Assembly (NCBI GenBank): GCA_036346205.1
Contig: JARFJB010000982.1
Span: 133,501-197,500 of the forward strand
Reading direction: 5' to 3'
DNA length: 64,000 nucleotides
From: Vesta saturnalis
Lineage: Eukaryota > Arthropoda > Insecta > Coleoptera > Lampyridae
Every line of letters begins with the position of its first letter. Position 1 is the stretch's first letter. The notes below the pieces were generated by a model. It was not told the DNA's origin, made no database searches, and was given only the letters and a program-made list of their open reading frames with translations. Position numbers and translations under genes: made by a program. This document shows, piece after piece, positions 52,778 to 62,565 of this stretch.

Positions 52778-53302
52778 TTTGAATGTTTGAATGTTTGAAT
52801 GTTTGAATGTTTGAAATGTTTATTAAATATTAATACATGTGTTTTGGTCCAACCAAGTTACATGTGAACTTATCGGTTAGGTCCGTTAGTTAACAATAAT
52901 TATGTTACATTATATGAATTATGCGAACATTTATAAAGTTAATGCATTATTTGTCTGACATAAAAATACATAGAAATGTAAGTATGTAATGAACGTAAAT
53001 TTGGTGTATTACGGTTTGTATGATAAAAATGAATTTCACGTTTTAGGTAGAGTCTCTTATCCATTCATTTAATTTATTTTTGTAATCTGAGATATGGTCT
53101 ATTTGTAGCAGGTACGTTGGTATCGAGTTGTACAGCATGGGTACTACGCATTCTAAGCATCTTTTCCATGTTTATTAAAATAGAATGGTACTGCGAATCT
53201 GGTCCGTCTAGTTTGGTAATGATGTTCCAGCGGCACTTTGTAAATGTTGTCATCGTGATAAGTAATTATGTTCAGGTAATTATAAAATCCCTTGGCCGTT
53301 AG
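52775..53302 (-). pseudogene. 5'-truncated non-LTR element, fragment 2 (3' end only)
   Basis: About 530 bp on the minus strand: a C-terminal RT tail (VPLEHHYQTRRTRFAVPFYF, NSIPTYLLQIDHISDYKNKL, stop-interrupted) resembling the end of fragment 1, then 3' UTR, then about four copies of CAAACATT before the (ATT)n tail. It is present again at 56936-57463 with essentially the same sequence. Confidence 0.7.

Positions 53303-53354
<52 letters not shown>
53303..53354. repeat. (AAT)n, left border of the R1-type insertion
   Basis: AAT units that adjoin the poly(T) (complement of a poly(A) tail) of the R1-type element. Confidence 0.9.
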
Positions 53355-53355
<1 letters not shown>

Positions 53356-53376
53356 TTTTTTTTTTTTTTTTTTTTT
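53355..53376 (-). other. Poly(A) tail of R1-type element (as poly-T)
   Basis: 22 T residues on the + strand mark the 3' poly(A) end of the minus-strand non-LTR element, directly joined to (AAT)n. Confidence 0.85.
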
Positions 53377-56285
53377 AGGAGGTGAAATGCAATTTACGCA
53401 CAATGTGTCGGACTCCAATTAATGACTACCGACTAAAACACCCCCTTTACTCCTAGGCACTAACTTGGGACTGTTTGGCACATTACTTCAAGTTAGGCCC
53501 CTTTGCCATGATTTCTTTATTGGTAGAAGTCTATACTTCCCCAGGACGGTCTAAATCGTTTTTCTTCAAACGCAATATTTTTCAGAGAATTTGGCTATGA
53601 TGTTCCATTTTCTCTGCTTTCTAACATAACTGGTACTATGTTGTCAGCAGTAAGTACTCCAATTTCTGTTGTTAGTATTAACCTATCTTGAGCCCATCTC
53701 TCACAAACGAAAATGTATGTTCTGTATTATCCAACATTCCTTCACAGTATATGCAATCAGAGGAAGGATGTTTTCCTATTTTTTGCAGGTAAGACCTAAA
53801 ATAGCCATGTCCGCTTAATAGCTGTGTTAGGTAAAAATCTACCTCTCCATGTTTCCTTGTTATCCATATTTTGATATTCTTTATTAACCTAGCTGTCCAG
53901 CGGCACCTGGCTTCTTGGTTCCAATCTTGTTGCCATAATTCTATGGTTTGATTCCTCTCTTCTTGATTGCCTGTTTGTCTATCTCCAGTTACCTTTCTTC
54001 TGAAAATGTTTTTCTTTTCTTCCGCCAAGAGGTGAATTGGTATAACACCTGCTATTACCATGACTGCGGGCTCTGATACAGTACGATACGCTGAACATAT
54101 TCTGAGAGCACTAAGTCTCTGAACTCTTGCCAATCGTTGTCTATAGTATTTCTTATTTAGTCTGTCTGCCCAAACTTCGGCTCCATACAAGAGAACAGAC
54201 TGTACGGCTGTCATTAGTAAACGCCTTTTACTGAATTTTGGGCCACCTACGTTTGCCATAAGTTTACTAAGAAGTTTCACAGTATTTCCTGCTTTGTCTA
54301 CTGTCATATTTATTTGGTTAAGAAAACTCATCCTTGAGTCAAAGACCACACCGAGATATTTTATAGCTGGCTTTGTGGTAATAGTTACGTCACCGACACA
54401 CACGGGGAAAACTGTAGGAATGCGTTTCTTTGTAATTAAAAGTACTTCCGTTTTATGGAGAGCTAATGATAAGCTGTGATCATTCATCCATTTAATAATA
54501 CTACGCATAGCTTGGTTTAGCTTGATTTGTGCTAGTTCTACATCACGCGCTGCTACTATTACTGCAACATCGTCGGCATATCCTATCATTTGGGTCTCTT
54601 CTGGCATTTTAAGTCTAAGTAGTTTGTCGTATGTCATATTCCAGAGATCGGGACCCAAGATAGATCCTTGTGCAGCTCCACTAGTTATTGTAACTTTCCG
54701 TTGTCCTACTGTAGTATCATAGATGAGGGCGCGATCTCGAAGGTAGTCATCTAAGATACGCATAAGATAACTAGGCAACTTAAAGTCTTTATCCATGGCT
54801 TCTATCATATCACCCCATCTTGCCGAATTAAAAGCATTTTTAACATCTAACGTTACTAAAAGTATTACCCTACGAGAAAATTGATTAAAATTTTCTGCAC
54901 GTTTGACAGCTTCAGAAACTTGAAGAATCGCATCTGTAGTGCTAAGCCCTGATCTAAAACCGTATTGATTTGGAGATAAGTCACCAGCTGCTTTTATAGC
55001 TTCCAAAAGTCTTATTTTAATAAGTTTTTCGAGTATTTTACCAGTTGTATCTAACATGCATAACGGTCTGTATGAAGAAGGCTGATCAGAAATTCCTTTT
55101 GCCTTATCGATAAGTACAAGTTTTGCAACTTTCCAGCATTTTGGAAAAATACCTTCATTAAGACATTTGTTAAACATGTTGAGCAATAAAGTAGGGTTCT
55201 GCTTAAATACTAATTTTAGAATCTCATTCGTGATGCCATCTGGACCTGGGGCTTTTTGATTTTCCGCTTCTCACGGCCTGTTCCAATTCATCTAGAGTGA
55301 ACTCGGGGATATCAATAACTTGTTCCCACTCAATGATATTTCGTACCGGAATTGTCGGAAATAGTGTCAAAATGATCTTCAATACGAAATCAGGTTCCAT
55401 AGCATAACTAGGTTTCATAGCTCCAATTTTCTTGGTAACAAGTTTATATCCTAGTCCCCAAGGGTCACTATTTATGTCGTCCATTAACTTTTGCCATGAA
55501 AGAGCTTTGCTTTTGTTTATTGCACGCCTAAGTGCTTTCCTACTTATTTTGTATGCTTCAGATCTTGCATTAGCGTTAACTATATCTTTTGCACGTTGAG
55601 CAGCTCGTCGAAGTTTCAAACTATTCCTTCGTAGATCGGCGATTTCCGATGTCCACCAATAGGTAGGTCTTTTTTTGGAGCACAAGCTTTTGCGGGGCAT
55701 AGAAGCATTACAGGCTGCCGTTATAATATTTATTGTTGAGGCGACAAGAGTGTTTATCTCTGTTGTTTCGCTCTCATGTAACCTTACCACACTTCTAACA
55801 CTACGTTCCAACGTATCACAAAAGACGTTAACGTCTATTTTGCTAACATTCCATTTGTGTGTCTTCGCTCCATTAATTGATAAATTTTCTCGTTGTTGGA
55901 GGATCTCAAAAGTGATGTATTGATGGTCACTGGCAGTGTACTCTTCTAATACTGTCCAATTCGATATTCTTGATACTAACGTTTCAGAAGCGAAAGATAC
56001 ATCAGGGATAGTTTCGGCATATCCCGGTCGTCTAAAGGTGGACGTAGCTCCTTGGTTTAGTATCTGTAAACCAGCCCTGGCGGTCATCTCAAGCAAGTAT
56101 TTACCTCTTGAATCTGAGTACGGCATGCCCCATTCAATAGCTTTTGCGTTGAAATCACCTACTACTACAAGTTGCCCATTTCTGCAGAGTACCTCATCCT
56201 CAAGTTCATCTATTTTTTTGCGGTATTCTTGTATAGATTCATTTGGTGTAAAATAACATGAAATAAAATATTTTTGTTTAACCAC
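53377..56285 (-). pseudogene. R1-clade non-LTR element, copy A (EN, RT, 3' end)
   Basis: Minus strand. Endonuclease part (56285-55224; LVVVGDFNAKAIEWG, DVSFAS, TASDHQYITF), then RT (55186-53678; SSYRPLCMLDTTGK, LVTLDVKNAFNSARW, AAQGSILGPDLWN, GYADDVAVIV), thumb, and a C-terminal zinc-knuckle region CIYCEGMLDNTEHTF typical of the R1 clade. Breaks: a two-base shortening of a T run at about 55252 separates endonuclease from RT, and a shift near 53695 moves the last about 50 codons into another frame. The 5' part (ORF1 and start of EN) is missing: the sequence degrades from 56271 on. 54754-56270 repeats at 58827-60344. Confidence 0.88.
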
Positions 56286-56552
56286 ACAAAACCTCTATCG
56301 TCCAGATCTTATTGCTTTACCTTTTTACTAGATTCCAAATAGGGCCCTTTTCTGAATACCAATTTCGATATTTTAAATCTTGGTATTGTTCACTTATTAG
56401 AATAAGAATTCTTTTTTGGCAATTTGGCGAAGAAGGTCATTTCCTTCTACTTCGATCATATTTCGCAAATTTTATCATTGAAATTTCTTTTTTCTTTTTA
56501 AGGTTCTTTAAAAGCCCTACATTTGACCAGTCTGGGACTTCCAAAAACAATC
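56271..56552 (-). other. Degraded junction with dense small deletions
   Basis: Compared with the matching 60345-60640 in copy B, this 280-base stretch carries many one- to several-base deletions, while sequence just right of 56553 and left of 56271 is nearly identical to its partners. That pattern is typical of unpolished long-read sequence at a misjoin. Confidence 0.7.
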
Positions 56553-56898
56553 TGTTGATATCACTTTGTATGACTGACTCACAAGTTTCCGGATTGCTAT
56601 GATTGTACAAAATGACTGCGTCGTCTGCATACATGAATAAAGTACAATTATTTATGACTTTAAAAGTTCATTTACGTACACTAAAAAAGAATCGGTCCTA
56701 AATTGCTTCCTTGTGGCACACCAAATAAACAAGGTTTTACATCACTATATTGATTATACACTTTCACAGCACAAAACGGTTTTTTAAATAATCTTCAAAC
56801 CACTTTAGTTCTTTTCCTGTAGTTCCACACTTTTCTAAACACTTCAATAGTATTGTATGGTCAACAGTGTCAAAAGCTTTACTGAAGTCTATGAACAC

Positions 56899-56938
<40 letters not shown>

Positions 56939-57463
56939 TTTGAATGTTTGAATGTTTGAATGTTTGAATGTTTGAAATGTTTATTAAATATTAATACATG
57001 TGTTTTGGTCCAACCAAGTTACATGTGAACTTATCGGTTAGGTCCGTTAGTTAACAATAATTATGTTACATTATATGAATTATGCGAACATTTATAAAGT
57101 TAATGCATTATTTGTCTGACATAAAAATACATAGAAATGTAAGTATGTAATGAACGTAAATTTGGTGTATTACGGTTTGTATGATAAAAATGAATTTCAC
57201 GTTTTAGGTAGAGTCTCTTATCCATTCATTTAATTTATTTTTGTAATCTGAGATATGGTCTATTTGTAGCAGGTACGTTGGTATCGAGTTGTACAGCATG
57301 GGTACTACGCATTCTAAGCATCTTTTCCATGTTTATTAAAATAGAATGGTACTGCGAATCTGGTCCGTCTAGTTTGGTAATGATGTTCCAGCGGCACTTT
57401 GTAAATGTTGTCATCGTGATAAGTAATTATGTTCAGGTAATTATAAAATCCCTTGGCCGTTAG
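56553..57463 (-). repeat. Second copy of RT fragment 1 (part) and fragment 2
   Basis: 56553-56898 matches 52374-52722 (including YADD and the KAFDTVDH block) with several homopolymer-length differences. 56899-56936 is (AAT)n. 56936-57463 matches 52775-53302 with the same TGTTTGAA repeats. Together this is the left flank of the R1-type insertion over again. Confidence 0.88.
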
Positions 57464-57502
<39 letters not shown>

Positions 57503-57516
57503 GTAATAATAATAAT
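57464..57516. repeat. (AAT)n without insertion (empty site)
   Basis: AAT units that directly join the left-flank copy to the right-flank copy, with AATAGTAATAATAATAATG at its right end as in 62380-62400. Confidence 0.85.
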
Positions 57517-57675
57517 GTCTTTATTATTTTCTTTGAATACTAGACAAATGGAACCACAACCGAAGAAAAAGAAAAAATTCTAATTAACTTTGTTCTGCCA
57601 CTGGGCGTTGAATTAACTAAAACTAAGATTTACAGATTCAAACAATATAGCATTAAGCGTTTTAAGTAATAAGTA
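57517..57675. other. Unique segment, copy 1 of right flank
   Basis: TCTTTATTATTTTCTTTGAA onward to AAGTAGGTAAG. It occurs again at 62400-62565 with only a few differences. No gene recognised. Confidence 0.8.
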
Positions 57676-58198
57676 GGTAAGTGTCTGTGACTGTGTCTGT
57701 GTCTGTATCTGTGTCTGTGTCTGTGTCTCTGTCTGTGCCTGTGTCTGTGTCTGAGTCTGCGTCTGCGTCTGTCTGTGTCTGTGTCTGTGTCTGTGTCTGT
57801 GTCTGTGTCTGTGTCTGTGTCTGTGTCTGTGTCTGTGTCTGTGTCTGTGTCTGTGTCTGTGTCTGTGTCTGTGCCTTTGTCTGTGTCTGTGTCTGTGTCT
57901 GTGTCTGTATCTGTGTCTGTGTCTGTGTCTGTGTCTGTGTCTGTGTCTGTGTCTGTGTCTGTGTCTGTGTCTGTGTCTGTGTCTGTGTCTGTGTCTGTGC
58001 CTGTGTCTGTGTCTGTGTCGGTGTCTGTGCCTGTGTCTGTGTCTGTGTCTGTGTCTGTGTCTGTGTCTGTGTCTGTGTCTGTGTCTGTGTCTGTGTCTGT
58101 GTCTGTGTCTGTGTCTGTGTCTGTGTCTGTGTCTGTGTCTGTGTCTGTGTCTGTGTCTGTGTCTGTGTCTGTGCTGTGTCTGCGTCTGCGTCTGCGTG

Positions 58199-58260
<62 letters not shown>

Positions 58261-58826
58261 TGTCTGCGTCTGCGTCTGCGTCTGTGTCTGTGTCTGTGTC
58301 TGTGTCTGTGTCTGTGTCTGTGTCTGTGTCTGTGTCTGTGTCTGTGTCTGTGTCTGTGTCTGTGTCTGTCTGTGTCTGTGTCTGTGTCTGTGTCTGTGTC
58401 GTGTATGTGTCTGTCTGTGTCTGTGTCTATGTCTGTTCCTGTATCTGTGTCTGTGTCTGTGTCTGTCTGTGACTGTACCTGTCTCTGTGTCTGAGGCTGT
58501 GCCTGTGTCTGTGTCTATGTCTGTGTCTGTGTCTGTGTCTGTGTCTGTGCTGTGTCTGTGTCTGTGTCTGTGTCTGTGTCTGTGTCTGTGTCTGTGTCTG
58601 TGTCTGTCTGTGTCTGTGTCTGTGTCTGTGTCTGTGTCTGTGTCTGTGTCTGTGTCTGTGTCTGTGCCTGTATCTGTGCCTGTGTCTGTGTCTGTGTCTG
58701 TGTCGGTGTCTGTGTCTGTGTCTGTGTCTGTGTCTGTGTCTGTGTCTGTGTCTGTGTCTGTGTCTGTGTCTGTGTCTGTGTCTGTGTCTGTGTCGTATCT
58801 ATCTGTGCCTGTGTCTGTGCAGTGTC
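57676..58826. repeat. (CTGTGT)n hexamer array, 1.15 kb
   Basis: Hexamer CTGTGT with variants (CTGCGT block at 58180-58285). It begins with the same irregular lead-in as the array at 62566. The right end breaks abruptly into the middle of the R1-type RT at 58827. Confidence 0.95.
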
Positions 58827-61757
58827 AGATACGCATAAGATAACTAGGCAACTTAAAGTCTTTATCCATGGCTTCTATCATATCACCCCATCTTGCCGAA
58901 TTAAAAGCATTTTAACATCTAACGTTACTAAAAGTATTACCCTACGAGAAAATTGATTAAAATTTTCTGCACGTTTGACAGCTTCAGAAACTTGAAGAAT
59001 CGCATCTGTAGTGCTAAGCCCTGATCTAAAACCGTATTGATTTGGAGATAAGTCACCAGCTGCTTTTATAGCTTCCAAAAGTCTTATTTTAATAAGTTTT
59101 TCGAGTATTTTACCAGTTGTATCTAACATGCATAACGGTCTGTATGAAGAAGGCTGATCAGAAATTCCTTTTGCCTTATCGATAAGTACAAGTTTTGCAA
59201 CTTTCCAGCATTTTGGAAAAATACCTTCATTAAGACATTTGTTAAACATGTTGAGCAATAAAGTAGGGTTCTGCTTAAATACTAATTTTAGAATCTCATT
59301 CGTGATGCCATCTGGACCTGGGGCTTTTTTTGATTTTCCGCTTCTCACGGCCTGTTCCAATTCATCTAGAGTGAACTCGGGGATATCAATAACTTGTTCC
59401 CACTCAATGATATTTCGTACCGGAATTGTCGGAAATAGTGTCAAAATGATCTTCAATACGAAATCAGGTTCCATAGCATAACTAGGTTTCATAGCTCCAA
59501 TTTTCTTGGTAACAAGTTTATATCCTAGTCCCCAAGGGTCACTATTTATGTCGTCCATTAACTTTTGCCATGAAAGAGCTTTGCTTTTGTTTATTGCACG
59601 CCTAAGTGCTTTCCTACTTATTTTGTATGCTTCAGATCTTGCATTAGCGTTAACTATATCTTTTGCACGTTGAGCAGCTCGTCGAAGTTTCAAACTATTC
59701 CTTCGTAGATCGGCGATTTCCGATGTCCACCAATAGGTAGGTCTTTTTTTGGAGCACAAGCTTTTGCGGGGCATAGAAGCATTACAGGCTGCCGTTATAA
59801 TATTTATTGTTGAGGCGACAAGAGTGTTTATCTCTGTTGTTTCGCTCTCATGTAACCTTACCACACTTCTAACACTACGTTCCAACGTATCACAAAAGAC
59901 GTTAACGTCTATTTTGCTAACATTCCATTTGTGTGTCTTCGCTCCATTAATTGATAAATTTTCTCGTTGTTGGAGGATCTCAAAAGTGATGTATTGATGG
60001 TCACTGGCAGTGTACTCTTCTAATACTGTCCAATTCGATATTCTTGATACTAACGTTTCAGAAGCGAAAGATACATCAGGGATAGTTTCGGCATATCCCG
60101 GTCGTCTAAAGGTGGACGTAGCTCCTTGGTTTAGTATCTGTAAACCAGCCCTGGCGGTCATCTCAAGCAAGTATTTACCTCTTGAATCTGAGTACGGCAT
60201 GCCCCATTCAATAGCTTTTGCGTTGAAATCACCTACTACTACAAGTTGCCCATTTCTGCAGAGTACCTCATCCTCAAGTTCATCTATTTTTTTGCGGTAT
60301 TCTTGTATAGATTCATTTGGTGTAAAATAACATGAAATAAAAGTAGTTTTATCAGTTTCAAGCCACACAAAACCTCTACCTCGTCCAGATCTTATTGCTT
60401 GTACCTTTTGTGTATCTAGATTCCAAATAGCTGCTGTCCCTGTTAAATCTGAATACCAATTTCGATATTTTAAATCTTGGTATTGTTCACTTATTAGAAT
60501 AACGTCAATTCTTTTTTCAAAGGCAATTTGGCGAAGAAGGTCATTTGCCATTCTACTTCGATGCATATTTGCTTGCAGAATTCTTATCATTGAAATTGTC
60601 TTTTTGCTTTTTCTAAGGCTTTTAAAACCCACCTTTCCCGATCCAGATACATGGGTCACTTCCAAAGGACACAATCCTTTATCTATACATAGTAGACAAG
60701 GTGCTACAGTTTGGCATTCCTTAGCTTTATGTCCAGATTTAAGACATTTATAGCAACTGTCTTTCCTATCAGGACCATTGCAGAGCTTGGCTACATGTCC
60801 ATACCCTAAACATTTGAAGCAGCGTACTACGACAGCACGTCTGCGAACTCTACATACTATCCAACCAATTCTAATCTTTCCTAATTCTATTATTTTGTAT
60901 GCAGATTTTTGATCCATATCAACAATAGCTACCTTTTGACCCGTCGAGTTCATAGGGGTTACGCCCACTTTTAGTTCTTGTATATCAGGGATCTCTTTTC
61001 GTATAGCGTCCTCAACTTCAGCTTTTTCTGTAAAACAATCCATATCTTTTATTTCCACGGTGCACATAGGATTCAGGTTACGCACAACAGCGTTTTCTCG
61101 TAACACATTCTTAATCGCTTCACTAAAATCTTCTTTTCTTTTTGTGTTTGCCCCAAGTTCGAGCAAAACTCCCCCTGAACGAGTTTTCTTTATAGATTTT
61201 ATTTCAGCTTGTGATTCTTCTGGTTTAATGCTACTACGAATTACTCCAACTATCTCCGCATATGATTTACCTGCAGTGGGTTTAATCAAAATTGCTTCAG
61301 ACTTTTTCCTTTTTCTGCGTGTTTCTTTTATTATTGTTTGGTTATCTGTAGTATTAGAATCACAATGTAGTGCAGTGGGCTGCAATTGAGATTCGCCACT
61401 ATTTCCTTCATTCTGACCCGTCATTCTTGTACGGTATCGTTTTTTCGACATAACTTCTCTCCATTCATTAAATTCTATTTCACATTTCTCCGTTGTTGAC
61501 TCTATCGGCCCAGAAAGATTGGAAAGGTATTCATCATTATTTTGAACTATAAAATCATCATCTGTAACTTGCGTCTCTTGGGTTCTTTTTTCGGACGGTT
61601 TTAAATTGTTTTGACAACTAGCTATACATTCAATAGATTCTTCAAGAAGAATTATACCTTTTTTAACGTCTTGGCTGATGTTTTTTTGCCGTTGCATAGC
61701 CTTTTTTATGATAGCAATAATATTTCTACATTTATCCAATTCTGATAGCTGCTCCAT
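58827..61757 (-). pseudogene. R1-clade non-LTR element, copy B (ORF1, EN, partial RT)
   Basis: One uninterrupted 959-codon frame from ATG 61757 to 58878. The N-terminal about 300 residues are gag-like. Zinc knuckles follow: RCFKCLGYGHVAKLC and CYKCLKSGHKAKEC (about residues 320-355), plus a third Cys pair. The endonuclease begins at ISMIRILQANMHRSR (about 390) and contains VVVGDFNAKAIEWG and TASDHQYI. RT starts at KAPGPDGITNEILK and runs past SSYRPLCMLD to LVTLDVK, where a one-base loss shifts the frame; the rest of RT is cut off by the CTGTGT array at 58827. ORF1 and ORF2 are fused in one frame, whereas R1 elements usually have two overlapping frames. The missing RT part is present in copy A. 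Confidence 0.88.
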
Positions 61758-62320
61758 GTTTTAAATCATAAATAAAATGAAAGAACTATAACTATTTAAT
61801 TGTCTGTATATTAAAAATAAACTAACCGTTAAACAAATCACTAATATAGTTTCATTTGTGCTAAAATGTTTGTCATAAGTTTTATTAAAATAATCAAAAA
61901 AGGTAATGTTGTCCGAATGGGAAAAATACTAAATGTCACTCAAAATGTTACAAAACTTCAACCTTTATGGTATTTTTTTTTTATTAATACTTTGTGATTC
62001 CAACACAGTTCCAAAATTCAGGACTAGTTTTTCAGTATACTTTCTAATTTACATATATATTTAGATATTTACCTTAGATCAATCCCAAATTGTATTTAAT
62101 ATTTGACACACTTCAAAAATTCTTGAAAAGGTTTAAAAAATTCAAAATTTTACCTTTTCAGCGGTATTTACCAAAGTTTTTTTATATACCAATTCCAAAA
62201 TTAAACACCAATGTACATAAACAGTTAAAATAAAACTATATTCAAGCACAAACGTATTAAAAATGAAATATTTAATCGACAGTCACAATGACACACACAC
62301 GTATTCCAATCGAATAGTAA
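61758..62320 (-). other. 5' untranslated region of the R1-type element
   Basis: AT-rich, no gene. Because this stretch is absent from the empty-site copy at 57464-57517, it belongs to the inserted element rather than the flank. The 5' end therefore lies at or near the start of (TTA/AAT)n at 62321. Confidence 0.6.
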
Positions 62321-62330
62321 TATTATTATT

Positions 62331-62385
<55 letters not shown>

Positions 62386-62399
62386 GTAATCATAATAAT
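62321..62399. repeat. (ATT/AAT)n, right border of the R1-type insertion
   Basis: TTA units that switch to AAT units, ending TAGTAATCATAATAATG, as at the empty site. Confidence 0.9.
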
Positions 62400-62565
62400 G
62401 TCTTTATTATTTTCTTTGAATACTAGACATATGGAACCACAACCGAAGAAAAAGAAAAAAATTCTAATTAACTTTGTTCTGCCACTGGGCGTTGAATTAA
62501 CTAAAACTAAGATTTACAGATTCAAAACAATATAGCATTAAGCGTTTTAAGTAATAAGTAGGTAA
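62400..62565. other. Unique segment, copy 2 of right flank
   Basis: Near-identical to 57517-57675; no gene recognised. It leads into the CTGTGT array. Confidence 0.8.

Noticed and set aside
54294..54722. Plus-strand frames opposite the R1-type RT and endonuclease (also 55675-56256, 59749-60330, 61060-61389)
   Set aside because: Shadows of the strongly coding minus-strand frame; their repetition follows the duplication of the element.
57681..58843. Ser-Val and Cys-Val repeat proteins in the CTGTGT arrays (also 62497-63393)
   Set aside because: Hexamer repeat translated in several frames on both strands; not a gene.
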